64,000 bases of DNA from positions 1,014,264-1,078,263 of the forward strand of contig ML976981.1 in the NCBI GenBank assembly GCA_010015675.1, written 5' to 3'. This DNA comes from Byssothecium circinans (Eukaryota; Ascomycota; Dothideomycetes; Pleosporales; Massarinaceae). The notes under the pieces were generated by a model. That model was not told the origin of the DNA, made no database searches, and saw only the letters and a list, made by a program, of their open reading frames with translations. Positions within the stretch are counted from its first letter, which is position 1. Every line of letters begins with the position of its first letter. Below, piece by piece: positions 24,589-36,228 of the stretch. The position numbers and the translations under genes were made by a program.

Positions 24589-25318
24589 AGGGAATCTTCT
24601 TCCATGCAGGTTTGCATCGTATCTAAGTGCAGAGTTGTTTAGCATGCTATGATATCCACTGTAAAGCATGTAGGTTATGGGTTGATAGAGGGCGTAAGGA
24701 TGGTTTGAACGGTATCGAACACAAAGACGGCCTTGGATCATTGTCTTCTTGGATGGCCAGTGTTGGCGTCTAGAGGATCAAGGGGATTGTAGAATTGCAT
24801 AGCATGGCTCCAGGGATGCAAAGCACAGTTTGGCGTTGAACTTAGTGCCAGCATTCTAGCACGTACTGTACATATACTTTCCCGTATCCGAATATTCTCT
24901 ATTTAGCGATTTTGAAGAGCTTAGTCTCACGTGAGCGGATGGACAGCCAGGTGTTCTTTAGATTGATCGGTGTCCGGCCCCCTTGCTAGCGCGCCCTTGC
25001 TCTCAGCTCCGAACATCACTACACAATTTCTATTCTTGTAGCCGACCACCTCCTGCCTCGCCAACCCACCAGAGGAGTCGACCTGCACTTTTCTTGCGCT
25101 GCTTTTCATGCTTTCACTTCCTTGACGGGCTTTTTTCCCCTTTATAATCGCCCTCTGCCTCCACTCATTTGTGAGGGGAGCTTCGAGTTACACTTCTCCG
25201 CCCCCAACAGCCCAACCGCATTCCCATCTGCCATCTGGCCACCACGTCGCTCCTGGCCTGTCGCAACACAGCGCGGACGACCGATCCTGAAGAACGAAGC
25301 TCGACGGTACCCTCCAGT
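24589..25318. other. intergenic: transporter 3' flank and PMT2 promoter
   Basis: No gene supported; 3' flank of the transporter and upstream region of the O-mannosyltransferase gene, with pyrimidine-rich stretches close to the start codon. Confidence 0.5.
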
Positions 25319-27836
25319 ATGGCAACGGCAGCGCAGACAACGGGCGCAGACCCCCGAGCGGAGGAGCTGCGGAGGAGAAATGTAGCTGGTCAACAGGCCA
25401 CTGGAGCGCCTGCAGTTGCGCAGGCTCCGGCGTCGGAGAAGTCGAAAGAAAAGGTATGCATGCGTCTTGAGGAAATACCAGCAAGGAGCATGATGCAAGC
25501 TTGTGGTGGCGGCAATAGACAGAGACGGCGGCGCTGACCATGTCCAGCCATTCGACATCATCGCCTTCCTCGACGAGTACGAGTTCATCTGGGCGCCGCT
25601 GATATTCACCGCCCTCGCCTTCTTCACGCGTATGTGGAAGATCGGCCTCTCACCAATTGTCACTTGGGACGAAGCCCAGTATGCATTTCCCTCAACAACC
25701 CCAATACTAGTCTGACAGCTGTTGCAGTTTCGGAAAGTTCGGTTCCCACTACCTCAAACGCGAGTTCTACTTCGACGTACATCCTCCGCTCGGCAAGATG
25801 CTCGTTGGTCTCTCCGGATACCTCGCTGGATACAATGGCTCGTTCGAATTCAAGTCGGGAGAGACGTACCCTCCGGAGCTCAACTACACCTTCATGCGCC
25901 TCTTCAACTCGGTCTTTGGAGCTGTCTGTGTTCCGTTGGCATACTTCACCGCAAAGGAGCTGAACTTCCGGAGACAGACCGTCTGGCTTGTGACCATGAT
26001 GGTGCTCTTCGAGAATTCGTACACCACCATCAGCCGCTTCATCTTACTCGACGCTATGCTCCTCTGCTTCACATTCACAACCGTCTTCTGCTGGTCCAAG
26101 TTCCACCGTCTGCAACATGACCCGTTCTCTCCTGAGTGGGGTCTGTGGTTGATGCTGCTCGGCGTCTCCATCGGTTGTGTCACGAGTGTCAAGTGGGTCG
26201 GATTCTTCGTCACGGCCTTGGTCGGACTCTACACTATCGAAGATCTATGGAATAAGTTTGGTGATCTCAAGATGCCCAAGGTACGTCCATTTCCAAAGTT
26301 GTGCGAATCGAAGGATGCTGACAATTGCAGATCGAGCTGGCAACTCACCTGGCCTTCCGTGTCTTTGGACTCATCTTGATTCCCTTCGCCGTCTACGTCT
26401 TTTCTTTCTACCTCCACTTCCTCATCCTCGAGAACAGTGGGCCTGGAGATGCCCAGATGAGCTCCCTTTTCCAGGCCAACCTCCGTGGTACTGAAGTCGG
26501 CAAGGACAGCCCGCTCGAGGTCGCCTATGGTTCACGCGCGACTCTCAAGAACATGGGTTATGGTGGTGGCCTTCTCCATTCTCACCACCAAACGTATCCT
26601 GAGGGTTCCACACAGCAGCAAATCACCTGCTATCACCACAAGGATGCCAACAATGACTGGTTCTTCTACCCCAACCGCCACGATGTCGAGTACCAGCCGG
26701 AAGAGGAACTTCGCTACCCCGCAAACGGCGATGTCATTCGGCTGATCCACGCCCAAACCGGCCGCAACCTCCACTCTCACCAGGTCGCCGCTCCCGTGAC
26801 CAAGGCCGACTGGGAAGTCTCATGCTACGGCAACACTACCGTAGGTGATACCAAGGACCACTGGCAGATTGAAGTCGTTCGTGATGCGGCTTCAAGAGAC
26901 CACTCGAAGATCCGCACACTCACTACTGCCTTCCGTCTGAAGCACGTCGATCTAGGCTGCTACCTTCGCGCTGGCAATGTCAACTTGCCGCAGTGGGGTT
27001 TCAAGCAGATCGAGACAACTTGCGTAAAGGAGAACAAGCCTCGCGACGTCTACACTCACTGGAACGTTGAGAGCCATTGGAACGAGAAGCGTAAGTCTTG
27101 TAGATTTTCTCTAACAATGCACTACTGACAACGATGCAGTTCCCGTTGGAAACCCTGACTCTTACAAGTCACCATTTTTCCAGGATTTCATCCACCTTAA
27201 CGTTGCCATGATGACTTCGAACAATGCCCTCGTACCTGATTCCGACAAGCAGGATGACCTGGCCTCCAGCTTCTGGCAGTGGCCCATTCTCCACGTTGGT
27301 CTCCGTATGTGTGGCTGGAATGACGACAGTAAGCATACTTTATGAAACAAATGATAACTCTATTGCTAAGAAGTTCTCCAGTCGTCAAATACTTCCTTCT
27401 CGGTAACCCTGCTGTCTACTGGGGCAGCACCCTCAGTCTCGGCGTCTTCGGCCTTATGGTCATCTGGTACCTAATCCGCTGGCAGCGCGGTTACGACGAG
27501 CTCAAGCCCACCGATATTGACCACATTCACTACTCCGGCCTCTACCCCGTCCTCGGTTGGTTCCTTCACTATCTTCCCTTCGTCGCTATGGGCCGTGTCA
27601 CCTACGTCCATCATTACTACCCCGCTTTGTGGTTCGCTATCCTCACTGCTGGCTTCTGTGTCGACTGGGCGACGAGGAAGCTTAACAAGCAAGTTAGCTG
27701 GGCTATATTTACCGCACTATACGCCCTCGTCATTGGACTGTTCATTCTCTTCAGGGCAATCTGCTTTGGTATGGTTGGCCCGAGTTCGCAGTGGAGTCAT
27801 CTCAAGTGGTTCAGCACCTGGAAGATCACGGATTAA
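25319..27836 (+). CDS. PMT2: protein O-mannosyltransferase, PMT2 family
   Basis: Six exons: 25319..25453, 25548..25678, 25728..26280, 26331..27090, 27140..27328 and 27382..27836, giving 740 aa. The enzyme moves mannose from dolichyl-phosphate mannose to Ser/Thr of proteins in the ER lumen, normally as a Pmt1-Pmt2 heterodimer. The catalytic loop motif [20 protein letters not shown] then [20 protein letters not shown] is PMT2-type; the acidic residues of WDEAHF are the active-site pair. The MIR region (about residues 330-530) shows [31 protein letters not shown] repeats with [15 protein letters not shown] and a third unit. C-terminal helices include [20 protein letters not shown]. For exon 2 I chose the CAG acceptor ending at 25547 because a CTGAC branch site sits just before it. 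An earlier CAAG would add [11 protein letters not shown]. Confidence 0.95.
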
Positions 27837-28393
27837 GAGCTCAGTTCTGGAATGCACGCGTATGATACGGAGTCGTCGGGCGCTGAATGTGACCTTTCTG
27901 GATGAAGAGACAAGTGCAGTTTGATGGTGATGGGGGCAAGTTTACAAAAAGGAGAAGGGCGGTTACGAATGTGTTTGCCCCACTCACAGCTATTTCGTGT
28001 TTGATATGTAACATTACCTATTTTCTTCCCACCTCTTCCGGCACTTCTCTCCTTGTAGTCATCTTTCTCTTTCCCATCTTCTTTGATTCCACACTAGGGA
28101 CGGGTATTAGAGTTTACAGGCGGGGTGGTATGGTAGCATAGGTATTTGTGTGAGGGAGCATTCTTAGGTTGACTTATTGGATTGGGCTGGGCTGGGCTGG
28201 GCTTGGCTTGCTTGCCTGGTTCGTTTAGCGTAATGAATGAGAAAAATGTGTCTTCTATCAACTTGTCCTCCTCTGGGCTCGTGGTTACGTGTTGCGGATC
28301 GGTGGAGGGGGGCATTATGAGAGTAGAGAAGGAGGGAGGTATTGCGGAGGGAGAGGAGATTGTGGTAATGACGAGTACCATCACCGTCACTTA
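27837..28393. other. intergenic between PMT2 and pogo element
   Basis: No gene seen. It contains a GGGCT-type tandem run near 28185-28203 and a polypyrimidine stretch near 28030-28090, likely the 3' region of PMT2. Confidence 0.5.
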
Positions 28394-28403
28394 AGCTAGC
28401 CTA

Positions 28404-28504
28404 TATAGTTTTCGGCCACATATGGTTTTCGGCCACATATGGTTTTCGGCCACATATGGTTTTCGGCCACATATGGTTTTCGGCCACATATGGTTTTCGG
28501 CCAC
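28404..28504 (+). repeat. 17-bp tandem repeat, six units, in left TIR
   Basis: Six head-to-tail copies of a 17-bp unit with core TTTTCGGCCACATATGG. The first copy has TATAG instead of TATGG. The right end carries two units. Such subterminal repeats often serve as transposase binding sites (inference). Confidence 0.95.
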
Positions 28505-28563
28505 CCCACCAAAACTGGCCACCCCCAAAAAAGTCGCGATATCTCTCAACATAACGCGTCAAA

Positions 28564-30556
28564 ATGGATCCCCGTGAGCACGCTATACAATCAGCTATTA
28601 GCAATCTTAATTCTGGTGTTTATTGCAGTCAGAGAGCAGCTGCTAAGGCGTACGGCATCCCGCGGACGACACTTTAAGCCCGACTTAATGGCTTAACAAA
28701 TAGCTCATCTAGCCATCAACACTAGCAACGGCTAACTCCGCAACAAGAGGGCTTCCTTGTAGAGTGGCACGCGATTCACGAAAAAGCTCGGACACCAAAA
28801 CCACCCACCACCCATACAAATCGCCATACAACGAGGGTTTTTTTAAGGGTTTTAGGTAAGATTTTAAGGATATAGGATTCAAGGCTATATATCTACATTA
28901 TCATTTATATGTAGGGCGTTTATCTAAGGCTATAGTAGTATTTTAGCGCTCTGTAAGTAACCCTCCCTTTTTATGCAGTCGTAGAGTCTCTGAGGTATAG
29001 AATAAACTCTCTTATTAATAAAGGCCTAAGATATATATTCCTATCCTTCTATTACATGCTCTTGAGTTTTAAATGCATTCTAATAAGGATACCTTTTAAG
29101 AAACTACTTTGTTGTGACAGAAAATGCGTTTTGGTGTCCGAGCTTTTTCGTGAATCGCGTGAGTGGATACTCGAAGAAAGACGCGCGCGCATGTCCCCCC
29201 TCCCACGCTCGCGCCCGAGAAATGGCGAATCAAATCCTACGCATGAACGGCGACAATTAGCCTGTAGGCAAGCTCTGGATACCACACTTTATCAAGCGGA
29301 ATCCACGCGTCGCCAGAGTAGTTGGTAGGAAGATAGAGGCTTAAAGAGCTAAGGCAGCGACTCTAGAGCAGATACGCGCGTTCCTAGAGCTCTTCGAGCG
29401 GACTAGAATACGCCTTAATATACGGGCAGAGGATACGTGGAATATGGACGAGACAGGGAATGCGCTAAGAGTATGTACAAACACTAGAGTACTCTCTAGT
29501 AGTTAGAAAAAGAAGGCTTACATTCAGTCGCTAGAGAATCGCGAGTGGGTCTCAGTAATTAAGTGCGTATCAGCAACAGGGCAGAAGCTACGCTGCGCGG
29601 TAATTTTCAAGGGCTAGAACCTACAGACTACCTAGTTCTTATCTAAATTAGTACCTAGTTGGCTCTATACAACCTCTAAGAATAGCTAGACGTCAAAAGC
29701 GATTAGTGTAGAGTAGCTACAGCGCATATTCATCCTAGAGACAGCACTAGCTAATGGCTAGCACTGACTGCTGATCCTCGACGGCTACGGCAGCCATATT
29801 AATATTGAGTTCCTATGGCTCTGTAAACAGCACCAAATTGAGCTCCTATACCTACCTGCGTACTCCTCGCATGTCCTACAGCCTCTAGATCTAGCTCCTT
29901 TCTCTGTTATCAAGTCAAACTATCGACGTCAGATCCAGGAGCTAGCGTCGCTTGACGACGCAGCGCTAGTTAAGAAGGAGCGCTTTATTACATGCTACTA
30001 TAAAGCTAGGGAGGCTGGCCTTACTAAAAGAGTAATTTGAGCAGGCTGGGCAGCTACAGGCATCTGCCTATTGAATATTGGGTAGGTAGTTAGCTCGTCA
30101 CAAGTTTCCCAGAGGCGTGCTACGCCTCCTTGCCAGAAGCGGCCTCGATTACCTACTAAGAGCTTCCTCTCTACCCCCCAGGGACCTCGCGATCTCTATA
30201 TAGCTCAGCAGTCGCTCCAGAGTTGTAAGAATCTAGGTCGTACAACTCGGCTGCTCCTACAGAAGGCAGGCAAGGCACTAGCAGCTGCAAATACTAGAGC
30301 AGCAGGGCTCGAAGCAGACAAACAACGACTAGAATCTCATCTCCAGACTATTAGCTCTCAGCGACCTCGAAAGCGCGTTCAAGTAGACCCTAATCAACGC
30401 TTTGCAGACGTTGAGAATATAGTAGCTGCTATTCGCCAGTCAGCAGCTACAGAGGCTTAGAGAACTGCAACCTCTGCAGCAAAGGAAGCAGAAAAATCAG
30501 CTACTAGAGTAGCAACTATAGCTTTTGAATCTATGTGTACAAATTGGCAATTGTAA
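28564..30556 (+). pseudogene. pogo/Fot1-type DDE transposase, broken
   Basis: Translation from ATG 28564 begins MDPREHAIQSAISNLNSG and shows the helix-turn-helix segment AKAYGIPRTTL then ARLNG, followed by RLTPQQEGFLVEW. After the nested insertion the frame resumes with ILEERRARM-like residues, then NMDETGN (first catalytic Asp, codon 29447-29449), LLILDGYGSH (second Asp, 29780-29782) and HVLQPLDLAPFS (third Asp, 29888-29890). This is the DDD triad of the pogo/Fot1 branch. The tail is rich in A, Q, R and K. Many TAG and TAA codons stand where family members have CAG, CAA or TGG. No active protein is possible from this copy. Confidence 0.9.
28768..29161. mobile_element. 394-bp MITE-like insertion nested in transposase
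   Basis: Perfect 34-bp terminal inverted repeats begin CACGCGATTCACGAAAAAGC and run inward to CCAAAAC. The outer bases are flanked by AGTGG on both sides (28763-28767 and 29162-29166), a 5-bp target duplication. It splits the transposase frame after VEW. The interior is AT-rich with no coding capacity, so it is non-autonomous. The superfamily is not recognised. Confidence 0.9.
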
Positions 30557-30570
30557 ATAGGCTGTCAATA

Positions 30571-30652
30571 GATATCGCGACTTTTCTGGGGGTGGCCAGT
30601 TTTGGTGGGGTGGCCGAAAACCATATGTGGCCGAAAACTATATAGGCTAGCT
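30571..30652 (-). repeat. right terminal inverted repeat of pogo element
   Basis: 82 bp, reverse complement of the left end apart from the four extra 17-bp units there and one A/G difference in the run before AAAAGTCGCGATATC. Confidence 0.93.
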
Positions 30653-32017
30653 TATGTGGAACTGGGGTGCAGAGGGTACGTCGAAGTTTGGGCGCGATGT
30701 TTTTGATGCTGGCCAGCGACAACATGTATTGCAGCTAATACAGCTCTTCTGTATCCACTCGTACCTTTGTCCCACGCTGACTCCCACGATAAAACCTTTT
30801 TTTTTTTTTTTTTTTTTTTTTGGAGAACTAGGCTTTGGACGCGGTACAACTGCAAACGCCACGATCCTTTTTCAAACCCGCACTCTGGGCTCCAAAACCT
30901 CGCTCGATATTCCCCACGTCTCCAACCTGTCGTTGGGACTTCCGTTGTCCGAGATACAACTTATCGGCACGATTCTTCGTCTCTCGGCTCCTAAAGTTGG
31001 AGACATGTTGAGAGAGAGAGACATTCGAAGGCAATATGCCGAGTTTCTCCAAAGACTCCAAAGTACGCTCACGCGAAGGCCACATCGGGGACAGACAGCG
31101 TTTTTCAAGTAACCAAAACGCTATGATAATATGGCGCGAAAAATGGAGGGAAATGAGGGGTGGGCAACCGTGCTATATTACCGAAGAGATGGCCACGTGA
31201 ACGAATGACCTGCGAGTGCACATGTGGATGTGTGACCCAAGTAGCCCGACAGTGAAGATTACTTGTGCGGACAAATTTCGCTACATCGTACTCGGAGTGG
31301 CTTCTCCGGACTTTTCTAAGACGGATCGATGCCTACGACTGACCTGATGTTCTGTTTCTGGTTTGAATAATGAGATATCCATATATCCGAGTGTAGGGGC
31401 GGTTGTGACGTCTCAGTGATCCCAGCTGGGGTATGGATAGGCCATGTTCCTGAAATAGTCTTCAAATGTGCATCTGGCCTAAGGCCGTACGTATGATTGG
31501 CCTACCGCTTCGACTGTAGATCTCGTGGAGAGGTGCTGATGGGTTCCAGATGGTAGGCATGCCCGCGACGATGAACTAAGGTCAGATTTGTTCGCATACG
31601 TACTTTCAATGTTGGAAAGCTTATCTAAACTCAACACGGGACTGTATGCATGATGGCCCTATCACTTCGGTTTCCAAATAGTGCGGTGGCTGCAGAGCCA
31701 ATAACAGGAACGCAGATAGCCTTTCGAAAGCATGCGCTAAATTGATATAGTGATACACAAACCCCAATCAGTGGTATACGCGTCCAGGTTTGTTTTCCGC
31801 CGCCTTCAGATAGAGAACACTACTGGTTACAACACAGCAAAGCTTCACTCTATACCTGACTCCTGAATTGTTGCGAGGGATGGGTCGCCCCTCTTAACGC
31901 CGAACTCCAAACGCACCCGGATTCTAGCGCCCCTAGAATATCCCTTTCTTTGCGAATCTCAAGTATCGTACTAGAAGGTACACATTGCCAGGTAGAAGAA
32001 GATGGTAGCCGGCACTC
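30653..32017. other. gene-free stretch with 25-nt poly-T
   Basis: Directly right of the pogo element. A run of 25 T lies at 30797-30821. Open frames across it are low complexity and match nothing I recognise. The remainder, to the Erd2 stop, shows no gene. Confidence 0.5.
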
Positions 32018-32906
32018 CTAGACAGGCAGGTTGAATTTCTTCCCCTGGATAACCCTAGAAGCGCATTGTTAGCTAAGAAGAAGCGCGCAGAGGGAGGTGG
32101 TGCACACTTGGTGTAGTAGATCCAGAAGAAATCCGAGTACAGGATCGTCTGGATGATGCCAGCAATGACAGCGATGGGATCGTAGAATCGCGGCACCTCG
32201 GCGAAGTAGCGGTACAGCCAATTGGGGATGTACAGGGCCCGGTACGCGCCGAGGGCGAAGAGGTAGTGGGTGGTGATGGTTTCTGCCTCGCCTGTCCTCT
32301 GTAGCATGAAGAGCTGGGGTAGAATAGCGACGGATTCAAGCCAGATGGAGAAAGCCCAGAGGATCTATGCCTACGTTAGCACTAGCCACGTGTATGCCAG
32401 TAGAGAATCCCACGCACCTCAGTGAATGTGTACCTGTACGGAAACAGTATCGCCATGACCGCGCTTGCGCCAATCAGGTATTGCACCTTGAACGTGTCTA
32501 GGTTCGGGTCGTGCGTCGGTTTGTAGTCGTTGAGCATGAGGTAGACGGTGTACGCGGACGTGCTGATGAAAATAATCTTAAAGACGGTGTTGTAGAGGGC
32601 GTTCGGGTTGTAGAAGGTCCAGATCAGGTCGATGTATCGCGTCACGTAGACGATCAGGTAGAGAAACTGCGACTTGAACGAGATTCCCGACGCGCTCTGA
32701 TGCAGTTAGGTATGCGCTTGCGGGTAGGGAGGAGGATGAGGCGCACACTTGATGTCTTCATCTTGTGCAGCAGAATCAGGATCGAGAGTAGATGGGAGAG
32801 ATCTCCTGTAGAGCACGATTAGCACGTGTTCCCGTCGCCTCTTCCAACGGCGATGGTCCGATCTAGAGGAATTGCGCATACCCAGTATTCTGAAGATGTT
32901 CATCAT
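32018..32906 (-). CDS. ERD2: ER lumen protein-retaining receptor Erd2
   Basis: Five exons: 32906..32882, 32805..32747, 32696..32418, 32364..32108 and 32054..32018, giving 218 aa. This seven-helix Golgi-ER receptor retrieves soluble ER proteins carrying HDEL/KDEL. Sequence landmarks in order: [98 protein letters not shown] and [16 protein letters not shown]. The terminus after YYTK is the conserved end of the family. Start may be the first or second of two adjacent ATGs (32906 or 32903). Stop is TAG. It is divergent from the GH85 gene with 334 bp between start codons. Confidence 0.95.
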
Positions 32907-33240
32907 GGCGGCGTATTGTGTGCAGAACGACGGTAGACGTGGACGTGGACGTGGAATGGGCGAGGAAGTGCTCGGAGACGAAATGACACGTTTGGAGCTC
33001 GGAGGCCTCGTAGGGTTACGCTACATCGCCATCCTTGCATGCCAAGCCCGGCCCATGTCAGCCGCAGCGGATCATCTCACATGCATGGAAACTCGCCCTG
33101 CACGTGGGCCTCACCCATCCATCCCAGAGAAACGACACAAATCCCAACGGCATGCTCGATATTCATACAGGGACAATGTTTTCGAGAGAAGTCTGTGCTG
33201 GTCATCAAGAGTGGGCCGACTACCTGTCTTCTTCGTCGCC
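32907..33240. promoter_or_regulatory. shared divergent promoter ERD2 / GH85
   Basis: 334 bp between the two start codons. No TATA box seen. Both proteins act around glycoprotein handling, so co-regulation is possible (inference). Confidence 0.45.
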
Positions 33241-35423
33241 ATGGCCTCGATGCTCGGTTGGAAGGATATCGTAAGACCCATCCGAGATGGCTATCGTCAT
33301 CTGTTTCCCTCACCAGACACCGGCCCTACACCCGAGGAGCGTGCAAGACAGCGCGAGCTGGATCGCTTAAAGGGCTTTACCTACTTCGATACATTCGTCC
33401 AGCTTGAATCGTGGACAGTGTCCGACTCGGATCCTATCCAGAGAGCTAACACCCCGCTGCTCCCTCGACCAAGCACCACCCACGAGAAGGGTGAACAGAA
33501 ACCGTCTATTCTCTTGTGTCATGACTACTCAGGCAACTATCATGACTATGAGTCGGTACAGCAGCTTGGCGTAGATGAGGAGAGTTATACCTGCGACTAC
33601 CTCCAATATGTTGATACCTTTATATATTTCTCGCACAAGCTTGTGTGCATTCCCCCTCCGTCATGGACAAATACGCTCCACAGAAACGGCGTACTATCGT
33701 TGGGCACCCTTCTCATTGAGCCACAGACCAAGGATGTGGATCGTCTACTTCTGCAAACTATGACCAAGGGCTCTAAGGAAGATGTGGCGCACTTCCCGAC
33801 TGCGAAGAAACTAGCTGATATTGCTGTACACTATGGCTTTGACGGGTGGCTTGTCAACATCGAAAAGCCCTTCTCAATGCAGAGCTGGAATCCTTGCGCT
33901 CTCGAGTCCTTTCTTTCTCAGCTCAGAGATGATTTGGGGCCCAGCCGTGGCTTGATATGGTTCGTAGAATCTTCTTCGGTTTTGTGTCAGTTCTTCAATT
34001 TACGATTCATAGGTACGATGCGCTCACTGCTGGCAATAAAGTTGCCTATCAGAATGCGCTGTCTTCTTCGAACGTGTCTTTTAGTAGAGCATGTGGCCAC
34101 CTGCTTACCAACTATAGCTGGAAGGAAAGCGACGCAATTCATTCGAAGCATTTAGCCTCACAGGATGAACATTTGATACCCCAAAATATCTTCTTTGGTA
34201 TCGACGTGTGGGCGCAGAATAAAGCACCTTTCACACGTAGAAGGCTCACCTACCCTGAAGAAGGTGGCGGAGGCACAAATGTCGCCGTCGCTGTGGCGAG
34301 GCTTGCCGATCTTGAGCTTTCTGCGGGTGTCTTTGCACCGGCGTGGACTTTTGAGCATTTTTCAGGCGGAGATAGCCGAGTACTCGAGCAAGTCGTATGG
34401 GAAGGCGCGCCACTGCCTGACAATATTACCTGCTCTTGTGGAGATCCTCAGATTCAACATCGCCCAAACCGAGGGCGAGGTATTACTCGCTACGCCAAGC
34501 AGTCACCAGCCGGCTCAGAAAGCTTTTTCTACACTGACTTCAGCAGAGGATTTGGTGGTCACACTCAAGCCGAAGCCGAGAGACTCTATGAAGGGAAATC
34601 AAAACACTCGCAGCTGTTCTCTCAATCTATCCTTCCCAATATCCTCAGATCGAGTGTAACGGATCGGGTCGAAGGTGGCGTGAACGTATTATCAAGAAGT
34701 TTTGAACATTTGGTCGGTGGAGCACAACTCGTTGTCGAGACGCATAGCCTGATACCAGAAGGGGGCGCAACCGACTTCATCTATGAACGCTGGCTCCCTT
34801 TGTTCAAGCTCGATATGCCCGCCGACGGATCTTTGCAGCTGAGCATCAGGTTCAACAACCTGCTCCAGGCATCAGACGCCACCACACGCTTCTACCTGAA
34901 GTTTAGCGATTGCTATCAATTCCTTTCGTGTGATGCAAAACGGATCCCTGATCACCCTATCTTGAAGAATGGGAAAGGGGATCATGAGCGGCTTCATGAG
35001 ATTGGCGTCCACTTTCAAGCGCCACATCTAGGCGAAGAGTCATGTCGTGTCCTAGAAGTTCAGGAGATCTGCATTCTTCCTCACCTCCACAACACCGTCG
35101 GCCAGGATCTTACCATCGATGACGTTTGTATTGCCAAACTTGGGGAGGGGGAGAGCGAGCATCAAAGACTGTACTGGAGATATTACGATGAAGAGAAGAG
35201 CGGATCCCCGAGATCTGGTGTCCCCAGCAGCGATATCACTGGACCCTTTTCACACTTCTTGATCAAGATCGACGGCCTGGAGATAGGCCGCGCGTATGCG
35301 TTAGAACATGTGCTTCCTAAAATGGAAGATCTAGAAGAGGGGGATGTTGCTGTTGAAATAATTGGGCTTGGATTTGATGGGAGACAGCTGGCTCGGATAG
35401 CGAAGCAGGTGAGAGTGAGGTGA
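33241..35423 (+). CDS. GH85 endo-beta-N-acetylglucosaminidase (ENGase)
   Basis: Two exons, 33241..33959 and 34013..35423, give 709 aa. The 53-nt intron uses a GTTCGT donor and restores GLIWYDALTAGNK, the expected TIM-barrel strand. ENGases cut the GlcNAc-GlcNAc core of N-glycans; the cytosolic form acts on glycans freed from misfolded glycoproteins. Family marks: FTYFDTFVQLESW, SILLCHDYSGNYHDYES, CDYLQYVDTFIYFSHKLVCI, PPSWTNTLHRNGVLSLGTLL and HYGFDGWLVNIEKPF. In that last motif Asn206 and Glu208 are the catalytic pair. Downstream: NIFFGIDVWAQN and an all-beta C-terminal region. No signal peptide, so cytosolic. The frame is open further upstream, but ATG 33241 gives the usual N-terminus. Confidence 0.92.
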
Positions 35424-36228
35424 ATTTCTGAAGTTGTGGCTGTACGGGAATAACTTGGGCCAGTTGGGACCCTCTTAATCGACATCGACAGAAGCAACCA
35501 CCCACAGTTTTTGAGGGCAAATGCCTGTCATCTTAGGTGATATAATTTTCCAGCGTGAATAGTACTCTGTTATTCTATGGTACCAGTGATGGTAGTTTGA
35601 AGTGATTTGAGAGGTGATTTTCATTGCCGACGTTTTCCCTGCATTATGGACATATCTCAAGTGATGGGTTGAACAGCGCGGACCTTGTGTGAAAGAACTT
35701 GTTCATTATCTCCAGATCTAATGGATCCAGACAGCCATATCTCCACCTCATATTCATATATATGAAAGTACGTATCCGATCGAGCGCTCAAGTGCCCGAG
35801 CGAATCACTTGTCACGTGGTAGGCTCTAGTCCGGCCCCATGGATTGGGTAGTAAGCAACGCTTTCCCTATTCCAGCTTCCACACCACTGCTTAGCCGTGT
35901 TTGAAGACGCGCCCGACCTGACCTCGTTGGCAAGCAACTGTTGGCTGCGTGGTTGCAGCATTATATAACCTCATCGAGTTTGCCCTTCCTCCGCTCCGCT
36001 CTGAGAGTCAACTACAAGCGGCAGTCAAGCGCCCATTGTGAGTGGCTGGTCGTCAGACAGCGCACGAGAAATTCGGTAAGTCCAGTCAACGTCGCCATCG
36101 ATCGTCGCTCGAGCCATTGCCAGCACATTCTCTCCCTCTCTCTCACCTGCTTTCTACCTCCATCACCGCCGTCACCTCACTTTCAGCATTGACGCTAGTC
36201 AGTAGCCTGTTCATTGCTTGTCCTCGCC
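35424..36228. promoter_or_regulatory. EDC4 upstream region with TATA box and leader intron
   Basis: TATATAA at 35962-35968. A GTAAGT donor at 36076 and a pyrimidine-rich TTTCAG acceptor ending at 36186 outline a candidate 5'-UTR intron of about 111 nt, leaving about 42 nt of leader before ATG 36229. No gene in the interval. Confidence 0.5.

Larger units (their letters stand above)
28394..30652 (+). mobile_element. pogo/Fot1-type DNA transposon, RIP-degraded
   Basis: 2,259-bp element bounded by TA on both sides (28392-28393 and 30653-30654), the target duplication expected for Tc1/mariner-pogo elements. Inverted ends are identical in order: left 28394-28543 (150 bp) and right 30571-30652 (82 bp). 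They differ by four extra 17-bp units on the left and one base. Between them lies a decayed transposase frame (28564 to 30556). The element is interrupted by a smaller nested insertion at 28768-29161. Inner sequence is enriched in TA and CTAG, as expected after RIP. Confidence 0.93.

Noticed and set aside
28404..28504. CRISPR-like repeat array
   Set aside because: The units are contiguous 17-mers without spacers, lie in a transposon end, and the genome is eukaryotic.
30654..31112. 152-codon plus-strand open frame
   Set aside because: It runs through a poly-T tract (F repeats) and has no family resemblance; likely chance.
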